From: Macrobrachium rosenbergii
Lineage: Eukaryota > Arthropoda > Malacostraca > Decapoda > Palaemonidae
Direction of reading: 5' to 3'
Length of the DNA: 64,000 bases
NCBI RefSeq assembly: GCF_040412425.1
Contig: NC_089743.1
Coordinates: 80,946,471 to 81,010,470, forward strand
A program made the translations under genes and the position numbers. The notes beneath the pieces were generated by a model. The model saw only the letters and a program-made list of their open reading frames with translations, was not told the DNA's origin and searched no databases. This document shows, one piece after another, positions 37,301-52,300 of the stretch (the first letter of the stretch is position 1; the number at the start of each line of letters is the position of its first letter).

Positions 37301-40300
37301 TCTGGAGCCTCGAATAGGCGTGGGTCGACTGTAATGTGAATGACCGTTGTTAAGTATGTGAATGTTGGTCAAATGAATTTATGGTAAAATTGGTGAAACA
37401 TCGTAAACGAAGAGAAGCTTATCATTTGAAAAGGCATCAAAAGAACCAAGGGGTTAAGTCTGCTAAGGCTGGTACGAAGGGAATGCATGATTTGTCTCCT
37501 CCTCCTGGTAACTGTTGAGGCCCCCTCTCCCCTTTGTTCTGTTACTCCTACTAGGTGTTCACAATCGATTCACGACATAATGTTTGATAGAATTAAAGAT
37601 ATTAAGGGTTTAAAGGGCTTGATAAACAAGTAGCTGAAGTTTCAAGTAATATTTTGTCGGCGTTGCCCTCCATGGGGCTTGTTTGGTTTCGGGTAATTCC
37701 CCCATGTTAGAGGAGCTGTCAGTGCCCTACTCCTGAATAGTCATGTCCTTGGCATGTTCTATCTTGTTCCCTCACCACCTGGAGCAACAGGGAACCGGGA
37801 CATGTCGGAGCGGTGCAGACCTGTGCCCATTGTTACTTCTTCTGGTCAGCCTGACATCAGTGCAGGTGTCAGACTTCATTCACTGAAGGATCACTTGGGT
37901 AGAGTAAAGAGAAGTTTCCCTTTGTCTTGACCGTGTTTAAGCTCGACTAGGTAAGCAAACACATATATGTATTGTATTAAGTAGCCTTTAAAGGGCCTAC
38001 TGATTTTCACTTTGGCCACCTCCATGTAAAATGTGTAAATCAGCTATATAATGGAGAGGTAAGGTTTATTTAAAAAATATAAATACTTCAAGATTTATTT
38101 TTTAAATACTTACACCTCCGTTATATCAGTTGCCCTCCCTACTTCCCCACATTCAAAGTAGACAGAAGTAGACTAACTAGCTATGGGGGTTTGTACCTAT
38201 TGTTTCCCTGGGGTCGGGGAACTACGGTAGATGGATAGAAAGAGATATTCATAGAAAACGGAGTGTTCTCATTTTTTATTTCAATCTGTCAAACTACTGC
38301 TGGCATGGAAGCAAAAGCTATATAATGGAGAGGTAAGTATTTAAAAAAATAAATCTTAAATGAAGTATTTATATTTTCTTCCAGTGATGGATCACAAAGC
38401 TTTCCCATATTTTTTGTTTTGTTACTGAAAAACCTTTTTCTTGTGATTGAAAATGGTAATGTTGCTCATCTAAAAGTGAATGTTGGTTTCTTCAGTTATC
38501 ATCTTCCTCTTTTCCTGGCCTAAAGGGGACAATTGGTTGATATCCAATCATTGACCTTGACCCATTGAGTGAATGGATGGAGACTGAACCTCAATTGTGC
38601 TTGCTGCGACATCTTGATCCATTGTTATCAGCTTGGACACATTGGTCCAGCAAGACAATGCAAAATGATATCACTATCCAAGACATATCTTCATTATTTG
38701 TAGGAGATACCTCACAGGCCCGATTCAACCTTTTGAGTTGGAAACTTTTCTGGTTCTTGGAAGTTTTTGCTGGGGCACTGTGTAATCCTTGCTGTGGAGA
38801 TGACACAAGCCATTTGTTGGTTGTCAGTTTCACTTGCTGTGAACTTGTTCTTCATGTCATCTTTCACAGAACGGGGTCATTCTTCTTTGTTTGGTGAAAA
38901 TATATTGCTACTGGAGATTCTAAATTCACAAATATGATGTCTCTCATATTTAGTATTCTTGATTAAAAATAGTTTGCTCATGACAGTTTTGCCTGAAAAA
39001 GGTTTTCTTTAGCATATCATAAACAGGACAGTTTACATAGTACTTTATTAAGTAGGGTTCATGTCATAAAAACTGAGCTTTTAGTTTTAGGCTTATGGAA
39101 GATTAAAATAATTCTTCCCCTGGCTAAGTGTTCTGAATTTTTAATGCAAATTTTTCTGCCAACTTTACAAAGTGGTTAGGAAGTGAATTTTCTTAGTAAT
39201 TGATTGTATAATTTGTATGTTTTTTAGCAGAATAATTGAAGTTTTATATGTATTTTCAGCAAAAGACTTTCCAATGGTCATTTCCGATTCATAGTTTAGA
39301 AGCCTTAGTGTGGACAGAGTCATCAGGGACTCCTGATAGTCAGGTGCATGTCAGTGATGTGGTGTGTCCTGATGAGCGATATCATTGTCCTTCACACACA
39401 ACTTGTTGCCAGCTTAAGGGTGGAGACTATGGATGCTGCCCATTGGAAAGAGTAAGTAGATTGTCTGTTGCAATGGTTGTCATTAAGACAAGGTATGTTA
39501 TTAGATAATTTCTTGCAATGAAAATAATGTGTTTTACTCTATTAGATGGTAGAAAGATATTACAACCAATAATGTTTGATTTAGTGTACTATTCTTAGTT
39601 TGGCTTGCAAAATGAATGATTAGCAAGATGAAAGCTAGTAAACGTCTTCACGTTAGCATCACTGGACAAAGTCATAATGTGAAAAAACAGAAAACAAAGT
39701 ATGTAAAAAAAAAAAAAAGAAGGGAGCAAATAATCTAGGCAGTTGAAGCAGATGACAGTTCGCCCAACCCTCTTCACTCATTTCTGTGGACACTTCCACC
39801 CTGTAAGCTCTTCCCTGGCTTACCCCCCAAAATACTCAGTCATCCAAAAGTGATAATAAAATGACATTTATGTGAAGATGATGCTTTTAAGCCAATAACA
39901 GTCACAAATTCTCCCATGCAGACAAGGGCACCCTGCCCCCTGGAAAAAAAAACTAACTTTCCATGTCAGTTAAGTATGCTTGGGAAATTAAATGGTGCAC
40001 AGGTAGCTCCTCTGAGGTTGAGCTTTTGTCCTTGAAATTCTTCCAGCCACAGGTGGTATTGGTTTTGCTTTCCATTTCATATTCTCTCAAGCACTCACGA
40101 TGGTTACATTGTGTTGTGGCAAAACCAGCTTAAGGGAATTGATGATTTAGAGAATGTGGCAAAACTACCTTAAAGGAACTGATGATTTAGAGTACACACA
40201 TTTTTTTGTTTTTGCTCTAACCATTATGAATGGTGATATTTGTTATTGTAAACATGCTTAACCAGAGAAACGTGAAGCTTATGGCCCATTTAAGTGGTAA

Positions 40301-43300
40301 GGCCTTTAGGCTCAACCTTGAAAGAGAGATGCAGTATATACCCAGTGGAAGTTCATCCAAAAAGCCTTCTTTGGCAGTGTGTAAATTGAGAGAAATCATA
40401 TACGGATAACAGAAGGTAAATACTGTATCAAATTTTAAATAATGACATTAAGGTGAAAATTTTTGCAAACTGCTATATAGTTTCAACCCTCTCAAATGGA
40501 GATGCAATTCTGTTTTTGCATTTCTCTACTTCAAAGACATGGGAATCACTTACAAAGTTGCCACGCAGTGAGTTTGAAATTGTCATACATTAACTTCCTT
40601 GTTACTGGGACTGTCTAGCTTGAACTGCAAGGGGGAAATCATTCCCTCTTTTGTTTTTAAAATACAAGTATTGAATTATGGGGAGTTTGAAGGAGCACAT
40701 TCTGTGTATAGGAATGTACCTACTAAGTTTGAAGGTAAACATGCTGTGTATAGAAGTGTACATACCTACTGTTAAGTAGGTGTTTACACTTCACTCTGGT
40801 CTCTCCTGAAATTGTACGACGCGATCTTTGGCCCAAGATCATTTTCTGTGCTTTGCTTGTGGGAGCTGCATCCATACTTGAGCTTCAGAGTCATGCTGAC
40901 ATCAGAACCATAGAGGTTAAGAGCTACAGCCACTTCTGTTCTCCTTAATCACTCTGCTTTATATTTCAGTTGTGCCACGATCTAGGCCAATACCACAGAT
41001 TGGTAGGAGGAAGGCCTGTAGCCTGTGGTTGAACCCATGCCATGATTTTTATTTCAAGCATGTTAGCAGCTAGCCTTGTGACATGAATTGTTCCAACATT
41101 TTATGCCCATGCTACTTCTTGTACCATATTTTCTTCATGTACTGTGGCAGTATGCTTGAACAGAAATATGCAGGTAATTAAATCCGTGACCACTTATAGA
41201 TGTGTCCAGTCCCAAGGCTTGAGACCAAAACTTCTCGAGACCAGGACCATAAGTGAACAACTAAAGATTTATGTACCTAATTACTTACACAAAACTTTTG
41301 CAAGTACTTGGGGAGTGTGAAATGCCTGCCCTGCTCTAGGTATGGCTGATAGCTCCAGTTCATACAAATATGCCAGGTGAGAGCCCCTGTGAAATATCTA
41401 AATAATCTTATAAACTGCTAAAGCCAATAAGAAATAGAGTTTATAGAAGTGGAAACAAATGAGTAGGAGAAAACTTGAAAGGATTCCATCCAGTTGAGGT
41501 ACAACTTGAAGCTCTCACAGGTCACAGAAGACCAATATCTTCAGACAAGGAGGCAAAGGCAGGAATGGTAGGAAGGCATGAGAGTAGGTAGAGTGAGAAG
41601 CCTTCGTAATGAGAGAGGGTGACTGCTATTTATGGGAACAGATGAGAGCATGAGAGACTTCCATGGGATGACACAGTAATCTGAAAAAAGGGAAAGAAGT
41701 CTGCTATTTATGAGAACAGAAGAGGGCGTGAGAGTTCCATGGGTGGACTAAGTAGTCTGCTAATATTTACTAATTTTAGAACAGGGGTCTTGCACAAAGG
41801 AGAACCCTTATCCATAACACCAAGCCAAGAATCTTGCTGCTTTCTGTGTCAGAGGAGGTGAGTTTCTTCCTCAACTTGTGATTCAAGCCCACAAGGAAAG
41901 TGTCAGGATCTATTAAGCTGGAGAAATTCTGGATGACAACATGTAGTGAATAATGAGAATGTAAGCCCTCCCTGAGAGAAAGGCCAAGATGGCAAGCCTC
42001 ACTTTTGCCCTTTCTGAGCCATTGGTCAGGCAGAGGAACATGGACACTGAATCAGAATGGGCCACCGACACTGGCAACAAGATGGATTGTTTTGGTGGCT
42101 GATTAAGAAGTAATCTTATCATTACAAGGTGTAACTAAAGAGAAAAGAAGATGAACAAGTCAAGGTAATGAAAGCTATTTGAGGAGAAGGATTTTATCTA
42201 GTAATGGAGCTTGAAGTGGATGATGATCCAAGATATCACCATCACACATGAGATTATGCATATTCTGTTGCTGGCAAGGAAAATTATGACAACAATAATG
42301 ATAACAAGTGATAAGAATGTGCCTTAAGAGCTGAATGTAGAAGCGTTGGATTGAGATCTATGTACATGGATAAAACTATTTGCTTGGATCAGATAATAAA
42401 GATAGCTCCAGCTGTATATGGTATAGAAGTTCCGAGACTTCAGAATTGTAATTCAGACCTCGCATTCAAATTTTAAGCTAGTAAATAATTCACATCTACC
42501 TCAACCCTTAGCCAAAGCCTGTGAAATAACTGGAATCTAGTAGTAGTGAACACTCGTTTACCTCACTAACAGCAGTGAGCATTCATCACCTAATGTGGAC
42601 GTCTATGTAACAGTCAGTAGCAACTATCCTTCAAGTGACATGGACATTGTTTATTATGCTGGTAGTGTTAGAAACAACTAATTAATAGCCTTTTTGCATC
42701 ATTTTGTTTACAGTAGTATTTTGTGAACAGTATAATTTGTCACTAAATGTATGTGAAGTTAAGAATTTGCCATGAATGAAAATGTGCAATACTAATGCTG
42801 TTTTATTATGAACAGCGATTGTAAACAGCAACATCAAGATTTAAATTTTTTTTTTTTTTTTTTCCTTTAACCTGCTACCTGTATTACTAGATTGGCTTTC
42901 CTTATCTCCAGCATACTCATGAACCTTATATTTGGCCTCTGTTTTTTTCCAGATACACAACAATAAATTGTCAGAAGGGAATATCACAATAAAATGTCAA
43001 AAGGGAAATAACAATGAGAATAACCCAGTGATTAGCAGACCAGAGACCCTAGGAGTACCACGTTGACTAGCCACAAACTGACTTCTTTTCACTGTCTTTT
43101 GCACTGAATGGCTGGAAATACCCCATTGCTTGGTTTAATAGTGTAATTTCATGATTTATTTCCTTCATCTATTGGCATCATATCCTTCCTGGAGCAAACC
43201 ATCAGACCAAATGAAGTGGTGAAGGGCCATAGTACTGAGGGCCAGAGTACTGGGTATTCTCCTTTTAGGTTCCCTATCACCATTTGACTTAGTACAGCTT

Positions 43301-46300
43301 CTCTTCCTTAAAAAGAGCTATGCAATCATAGTTTGTATTTATAAAACAAAAACTTTTACAAAATTATATTATTCTTCAGTTTTGTTTATGACTTTGTCTC
43401 ATGAAGAGAAATTAATGAATTCATTAATGTTCTTGCTTTACTGACAAACTGCATGTTATCTCCAAATAGGCAACCTGTTGTGAAGACAAAGAGCATTGCT
43501 GTCCAAATGGTTTTCAATGCACTGTTGGTGGCTGTGTTCGAGGTACTGTACGACTTCCATCGTTCCTTAGGATTACTCCTTCGCAGCAAACAGCCTCTTT
43601 TGTACAGGTAGAATTTTGGTATTTTGGTCCTTTTATTGTAATGATACCTTGTATGTTGGTTTTTGAAAGGTGTTGGAAAGCTAAATATTTATGACCATTG
43701 TTTTCTTCTGTATCGTTGTTTCCTCAAATGCTATGCAGTGCAATCACTACCACAAATTTTCACCCATCTCTAACTTCCTGTGTTGTAGTTTCCATCAAAG
43801 TAGGTTTGGCGTCTTTCAACTGTATCTGTTGCTCAGAAGAGCCCAGCTGACCATGATTGGTGTGTAGGCATCTGTTGCTCAGAAGAGCCCAGCTGACCAT
43901 GATTGGTGTGTAGGTCGTGGCCAGGCTAGATCTTGCCATCTGACTCCAAGTTTTCTTAACCATTATAGTACAGCATAAAGGTTTTGATAGTATGAAACGC
44001 CTGCTTAAAATCCTACTGTCATATTGAAAATTTTATAAGAGAAATTTAATGTGTAGGTTTTGTGATAAAATCCAAGTTTCTCAAAGAAGCTTGAAATAGG
44101 GTGATAATGGTGAGCAACCCCATTGCTCTTGGCCTCACCAGCATTGCTGCCATGTATTGTGCTGGTTAGCAACCAGCAGTTGGCATTTGGTTGACTGGGT
44201 ATTTATTTTTGTACAAAAAAAGTATAAAAAAAGTTCTAATTACGAAGACAAATATCAGAATCAGTAGTAATTAGGTTTTACTTTAATAATGATAATGCTG
44301 ATAAATTTTAAGGATTTTAAGATGATTAAGCCTCTTGTTACAGAATACTGATGCTTTCCCAACTTCTTTTTCTATTTTTGTGTGTGATAACTACATTATA
44401 CTGATAGCTATACCTAATGGGTGTTTTATGCCTTTTGCCATGTTTTATTGTTACATTAATATATTTTCATTGTAATTGACTGCTTGCTTGTTTGGTTTCC
44501 TGCTGTACCAGTATTGTCATATCTTTTGGTAGATTATAATAAAATATTTTGGCTTTGTCCATGCTGCTTTGTCTTTTAAGATAGTAGAGTTATTTTTAAA
44601 CAACTTTAAAATAGTAGATATATTTTTAAGCAGAATTATTTTTAACAACTTTAAATAGTAGATATATTTTCAAGTAAATTAATTTTTAAAAGACATTCAT
44701 TGCTTACATGATTAATTAATTCTACAAAGACTTTCATTGTTTACATGTAAACACAACTTTTTAATAATATTCCCTGCTGAGAAGTGGGAGAGGGGAGAGC
44801 ATGATTATGTACCATCAAATACAGTAGTACAGAGGCTTTTATTCAGAAATGACAATGATAGTAGACTGAACTATCAGATAGTTCTGATAGCAAGAGCAGT
44901 GAATATGATGATTATTATGTTGTAGTTATAGACAAACCTACCTTAGATAATATTTTAACTTTAGGTTATATCAGAGGTGATCGAAATCAGAGGAATTGAC
45001 AGAGGAGGAAGCAGATTTGTTAAGCACAAAAGTGGTGTAAGTAAACAAAGAAAACATGACAGTTTTGTGAGTGGAAGACTATTGAAGATTCAGTTCATAA
45101 AAAATCGGTGCTCCAAAACTTTTATTGAGATGATAAATTTACACATCGTATAGAATGTCAGGTCTGATTTTTATTTTTTTGTGAGGTTTTCCTTTTGGCC
45201 AAGAGCAAGTGTTCAAGATTTGTAATAAAGATTTTAAAACTGAATAACAAAAATGTTACTTTACTCCATGCCTTGAGAGGTATCACACTGAAATGAATCA
45301 TCAATAAAAGCTACATATTCAGTATATGAATAATCACCTACTTGTCATTTGTATATTTTATCACTGCTATAATAAAACACTAGAGTAACATAATAGTGCA
45401 GTGTAATATTATAACAGTAATGAAAATAACAAAGAATTGAAGTACAGTACAGATTTAAAAGGGAGAAAATTATTCGGTTACACGATTAGCAGGGCACTGA
45501 TCTTGTCGCTAGTGGCAGTAACAGGCTCATACCCAAAGGGTTAAGTATCACGATCATCCACCCCTGCAAACTTGCAGATGGCCTTAATTGTTAATCTTGC
45601 TTGAGGATCTACATCCTTATAAGTTGGTAATCACCTTTATGGCCTAAGCAGGCTATTTTAATAGTTACACACAAATTTCGTTCCAATACCATGGCTTAAA
45701 TTAAAGGGACTCTGAAGATGAAAGCTTAAAACAACCAGGAAGGTAATCTTTGGTCTGCCATGGATTTTATTTGATGGTACAGTTAATTTTTATAACTGGC
45801 TGGGTAGGTCTTGTGTTAGATGTTGTGACTGCTAAATTGGTGAATTTTTTAGGTGCTTTGTATTTCTTACACAGGTATTTTGTACAACAATGTGTACTTC
45901 TTATGTCTGGATACTATAAGTTTTTTTTTTTTTTTTTATGTTCAAGTACATAGCCAGAGGCTCTTCAGGGTTAGGCTAGGTTTTTTGAGGTTTGTCTTTG
46001 CAGTTGTCTCAAACTTGCACTTTTGACTGAATTTCAATTATGCAGTGCATTTGACTATTATTTTAACTATATCACAAAAACATGCCTCCCGAGTCTTTTT
46101 TTTTTTTTTTTTAATGTCAGTAATGTTGTTGTGCAGTCTGACATTTTATAACTGACCAGGTTTTGTAACAGTTATAATTGTTGCTAAACAGCAAGATTCA
46201 AAAACAATTTTCTGGTTCAGGGCTCGTAAAGATTGTAATAATAGGCTGGAAAAGGGGACTGATATATAACTAGAAGATGATATCCGAAATGGCAGGAGTT

Positions 46301-49300
46301 CCAGCAGATTAATTATACTTGCTAAGACATGTCATATAGCTGTGTATCAAATGGTATGGATTTTAATGATGTTATTTCCTTGATTTATCAGGATGGCAAG
46401 ATGTCACCAAAAACAGAAACAAATGTCAGTAGTGTGATTTGCCCAGATGGTTATCCGTGTCCGAATGGCAATACATGTTGTGAACTGGAGACCGGTGACT
46501 ATGGATGCTGTCCTATGGAAAAGGTAAGAGTTAGTTCTGTTTACTGTTATAAGTTAAATTTTTGAAATGGTACCAATTGAAAAAACACTGTAATGGTATT
46601 GAAATGGTACCATTTAAAAAAAAGTCACTGTAATGGTAAAATATGATTCCATTTATATTTAAGGAAATGCTAATATTGAAGTTATATATAATAAAATTGA
46701 ATATATATGCTTGGAAGGAACAAAAGCATTGATGAAATCCTTTAGGTGAGATTTGAGAAAGTGTAGAAATGGTGAAGGCAGTGGTGGTTAAACTAATAGT
46801 AAGGGTGCGGGAATACTGTTTAAGGTTGATGCTTTAAATAAACATTTTCAGCTGTGTTGGTGTGTAATTGTGGCAAATGTAAGGTAAAATAGTATCAAAT
46901 GTAGTTTGCAGAAAATTGTATCAAATGTAATTTGCAGGCAACCTGCTGTGCAGATAAGGTACATTGCTGTCCTCATGGATATCGGTGCATTAATGGTGGA
47001 TGCCAGAAGGAGACAGAAGAATTTGAGTACCCTATCACTATTAATTCAACTAAACTCCAGCGAAAATTTGAGGTTAGTTATTGTTCCCAGTTAACTACAA
47101 GATCTACTTTTATCATGTTACCTAGAAACCAGTGCTTTGCAAATTGCTTAATGTCAGATTAGCTGAAGTTGTGGCATAGGGATTATATGTTTACAACTAA
47201 CGTGATCAGGCACCAGTGAACCACTACCTTATTCACTTGAAGTCAAAAGTTCTACAGCAAGGTTTGATGTCAGTGAGAAAGTCTTAATGTTTGATTAACA
47301 TCTGTTCTATATTGATTTTTCTCGGTTGTAACCATTATCACTTAACTTTATGTTTTTGTTTTTGAGTGAAATATTTGCACTGACAAGCAGCAGTCTTATT
47401 TCTTGGTAAGAGTCGTAACATGGGATCAAATTTTTCTACTAGAAGCCTACCTCAAGTTCCATTAATGATCAACTTATACTTTCACCAAGTGTAAGTACTG
47501 CTGTGGACAAGCTATGAAGGAGTAAGGAATGTTGAAAGCTTCATGATCTCAGTGGATTCACAGTTGGAGAGCTGATGTCTCCTTTTGGTTTAAGCTTACC
47601 TGGTTCCTTATTTTTTGTAGTCAACTTGTGGATCAGCATGTTGCCCCTCCAATGACAAACTGCACCCATTGCTCCAATGGCCAAGTATGACGCTTGTCAC
47701 AAGGATTAATCTCGATAAGGGAGGGGAAGCATTTGCAAGGAACATTACGTATGCCTGGGCAAAAACGCTGCCGCAAGGCTTCCCCCCCCCCTTAGGCTGT
47801 AACGAGTCATGGGTTTGGATAACTTATGCATTACAAAACACAAAGATATAATCAAATATCAAATAAACAAAGAATGATCACAAAGGAAAAACTAGGATCA
47901 GTGAGGCGTAAAACTAGTTTGGCGGACAGAGGCTAGCAAGAAGCGTGTGAACTGTCTGACAGCCAGAAGGTAAGTGGATTTATTGTCAGGCAGAAGGTTG
48001 GGACTACCCACTTTACCGCCAGTAGTTAACTGCCTAACAACCTTGTTAAGAATTGAATGGCCGGTTTCCAGCTGCGCTGAAGGTATTTTCATATGTAAAA
48101 ACCTCAGGTTTGTATGTTAGGGAATATACAAATTATTTTGAAATTTGTCATTTTTTGTGGATCCCATGATTACCCCCCAAGAAGCCACTTATGCAAGGAG
48201 AATAAAGCAACATTGATTAGGCAGTTCCTGTCTGAATGGACTGCTGTTGCTACATTCATTATACTTGTTCCCTAATATTTGTTGTCTAGCCAGTCACTTG
48301 AATAGTTGAATCTGGATAATCCTGTTCATTTGTGGGTGCACGATTCCCCAGACCAATGGTGAACTAATTACTTGGGAGCAAACAAGGGTTGGTGACACAG
48401 TGACGTGTATAAACAAATTGCTGCTACTTCTTCAGCCTCATAGACACCTGCCCCAATGGGTAATGGTTGCAAGTATATTAACTTATAATGATCCTTTAGT
48501 GACTCCAGCATGTGTTAACTCTGCTTTGACTTTCTGTCAACAGTTCTGCCCCTCATGAAAGGTGCCAGCTATACTCAATGCAATTCTGTCTACCAGGGTG
48601 AGAATTTCTGTAAAAAGTACAGAGGTAGGCTGTAATGTATAGATGCACATGAAATCGGTTGTTTGTCTTTTTTTTTTTTTTTTTTTTGCACTTGGATTTT
48701 TCCTTAGAAAATACTGCTAAAATTTACTTGTTGACTTTTTAAGTGTTAGATAGTTACTTAATCTTGGCATGCCACTTTGTCAGTGAAGCCTTTTGAGATG
48801 TAAAGGGTTAGCACCCTGACCTGACCATGACTTCTAATTATCTGTCAGTTTTATACATTTAATTATTATATATTTTTTTTTTTATTTTCTGGGTTAGTGA
48901 AGTAGGCATATGCATTATACTGTACATTTAAGAAATATATACAAAGTACATGGTTAATTTTATTAGATGTTTTTAACGCAGTCCACTCATGTTAAAAATG
49001 GTGCACTGGTTGTTGTTGTGATGTCATAAGAGGCCCTGAAGATGGGAGTCAGGAGAATAGCAGGGTGGCGCGAAGTGACCTCGTAAGCGGTGAAGACGTA
49101 AGATTGAGAGTGCTCTCTTTGTGGTTTGTTGGTTGGTTTGTAAGTCCATCTTTTGTTTGTTGTGGTTGTGAGCTGGATTTGATAAGAAGTGCAATTGAAA
49201 CAGGTGTGTAGAGTTTATTCAAGTGGTAGCAGGGTGTGGTTAGTCAGAAATGGAATGGAAATGGAGAAGAGAATGTCCGAGATTGAGCAGGATACAGGCC

Positions 49301-52300
49301 AAGCATAAAGGATGGAGAGGACAAGTCGAAGATTGGATTGTAGTGTGTGGAGAAATGAAATATCCAGGAATAGAGATAAGAATGAGCTTAAAAGCAAAAG
49401 CTTTAGAAGTGACAGAAAGGATAGACGGAGATAAACTTGAAGGTCAAGAGGGTTCGAAGATTATCTTATCCAAACTAGATAAAGTATATCTAAAAGATAC
49501 TCTAATGGAAAATTACAGTAATATGAAAAATTATTTCAAAATAGAAAGAGAATATAGGGAAAAGATGAGAGATTCTACAATTAGGTATGAGAAGGCAGAA
49601 TCAGGGTGTAGTACAGCAGTAGGGAAAAGCATGCTTGAAGGAGAAGCAAAGGGTTTTCATGTATTAGAAGAAGTGAATTTCACAGAAAGTAAAAAACAAA
49701 TGGTATTAGCAGTGTGTGGTTAGGGAAAATTGGAATATAAAACAGTGTCACAGATAATAAAAAGAATATTTGAGCCATTAGGGAATAAAGAGGAAGAGGA
49801 ATGTTGGGGGGTCAGAAGGCTTTGCGAATTTTGTGAGAGAGAGAGAGAGAGAGAAAAGACCAAAGATATCGGGGAAAAAGGAATCGAGGTAGAGGTGGAA
49901 GAAATCCTATAAATAGAGAAGGGAAAGTAACATTGTGTGCAATATGAAATTTTGATGACATTGGGCTAGGGATTGTCCTCAGAATTTGCAATGTTCAAGA
50001 TTTTATACTAACTCTTAATTGTAAGTGCTCACCTTTCCCTTCACTCTACCAGATGGAGCTGGTACAGAAAAGAATGAGTTATGTTTTAGGCAGAAGGTGG
50101 AATGATGGTTAGGCATGCACAATTGAACCTTTTCCTTCAACTTTTCTAATTGTTTTAGATGTGTACAGTGTACACAGAATGAGGCTTATAGTGATACATA
50201 GGTTCATACAAAATTTTGCAGTTTTGATTTTTTTTTTTTTTTTTGTCAATCCCATCCCTTAATATATATGATGCAGTTTATCAAGCATGCTTTGTAAATC
50301 TTGTATTATGCTGATAAAATCACCACTGTCTGTATATTTTAAGCCTACGAAGTTACAGGTATTAATCTAATCTCAACCTCTTTTTTCCATTTCCAACCAC
50401 TTTTTGCATTGTAAAATCCATAAGGACAAGCATCAAAGGTAACAAATATATAAATCTGCGTAGTACCCCACTGTTAATTGCAAAATCACTATACAAGACT
50501 ACCAGTGCATCTATCGTTGGACTGGACACTAATTAATAGTCCTTAATGCCAGTACTGATATATAAATAATAGTGGTAAAGTAGAGAAGTATGTTGAGAAA
50601 AGTAAGCCTTGGCAGAAGAGAGAGATTGGGTCTACTATCATTTTTATTATCTCTTAATTTTTGTTGTTTTATTATAATGATTTTTGTTACTGTTAGTACC
50701 TGCATTCTTGCTCATTCACTAGTAACTTTAGTACTGGCCACAACTTACATTTAATAGCTATGTTGCTGGATGTGTACTCAATCCAGTCAGTCCCAGATGA
50801 GAAGTATGTTGATTTGTATAGTAAACTGGGTTAAGTGGTGTGATAGTTACTTTATGTTTTATCAGCTTATGACGTGATTGCTTCCAAAGGACAATACTAC
50901 CTATTATGTTTCATTAATCAGTAAAGACTATAAAAATATATAAATCAGAACTTAAACTACAGTAGAATCTAGCTTTATGTGGAAATGGTGATTTATAAAT
51001 GACTGTTATTTAGGTGGGTAGGGGAGCCCCAATATTCTTTAGTAAAAAGTGTAGAGGACTGCTTTACTCCTTCACATTTATCAAGTTGTGTTCATCATTC
51101 ATAGTAATTTAAAGATTGTTGTGCCCATCTGTTATAGTGAACAGTTATGCAATTATGCAAAAATTTTATTTAAAAGTAGTCCCTGTAATTATGCTGTTTT
51201 GAAAAAAAAATATAAAAGCTGAATTTGTATTTTTGTTCAGTTTCTTTCTTTGAATGAATGTCAGGATTAACAAGGCTTTTACTCTTAAAGTTAAAGGACA
51301 CTGAGACTGAAGGCAAGCACAAGGGGATGCCAGAAGAAGACTTGCATGAATTGTGTCCTGACCAGTCTGAATGCCCTGATGGTGCAACATGCTGTGAAGT
51401 TGAAGTTGGTTATGGCTGTTGTGCCTATGACAAAGTAAGTGCTTTTGAAATTTGGTGAATTTTTTTTTTTTTTTAGATTATCTAGATTATCAAACATTAT
51501 GCCAGAAAAGGTTGCTAGTGGATTTAAAACTTGTAAACTATCAGATAGATACGTAAACTATCAGATAGATACTACAGAAGGCTACTAAATTATTAACAAT
51601 CCGTACTTAGGTTAAATATGAGTAATTGATGGCAGCTTATCCATTTTATTTTTATTTCTAACAGTTATCTTGCCTTTTCATTATAAATCTAATCTGATAG
51701 TGACTTTACACATTACAGTACATCGCCCTGAATATGTCAGTGTCACTAACTGTCCCTTTTAGTTTTTATTTGAGGTAATAATTTCATGGTATAGAGATTA
51801 GGACAATTTTGTCTACCAAAAATGAACCTTGTTAAGACCGGTTTGGCTACCTTGAAGATGCCTGGCCCAGCGTAAACGTTGATTGTACTCTGAAGAAAGA
51901 GTCTCTGGTTGTCAAGTGATGGAATTGAGAGATTAACAAGCAGAGCATCTGATGTTTTGCGTAGATACACAGACATGCTTTTGCTTTCTTACCTCACAGA
52001 TATATATTTAAGATTATGGAAAAGGAGAAGCAACACCTGGAATGCCTATCAAGGGCAAAGGCAGAGGAAGAGACCAAAACTCATATGAGCCTTCAGTCAC
52101 CCCCAAAAGTTTTCCTCAAAAACAGGTAGGTGGTCAGAAATGGACAACAACACAGCAAGGACATCCTTTTCACAAAGTCCAAAGACACTCCTACAGGGGA
52201 AAAGGAAAAGGCATTGCCTGGATTGCCTATCAAGGGCAAAGGCAGAGGAAGAGGTGGATCTCAATAGGAATTGTATGGTCGGGGGTTGGCTTCGTCAACA

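Noticed and set aside
43083..43140. Further copy of SINE family B
   Set aside because: The similarity is limited to about 50 bp with many mismatches. Noted in the intron entry but not listed as a copy.
43541..43546. Alternative donor GTACTG in granulin exon 8
   Set aside because: Use of it would join the next exon out of frame and lose module 5. The donor at 43608 keeps phase 0.
49250..49985. Gag frame as a host gene or granulin exon
   Set aside because: It has retrotransposon gag layout with a zinc knuckle and primer-binding-like site, and it is not in a position to splice in phase with granulin.
51262..51264. Alternative acceptor TCAG before granulin module 6
   Set aside because: An exon starting at 51265 would be out of phase with the preceding exon. 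The acceptors at 51290 or 51296 keep the frame.
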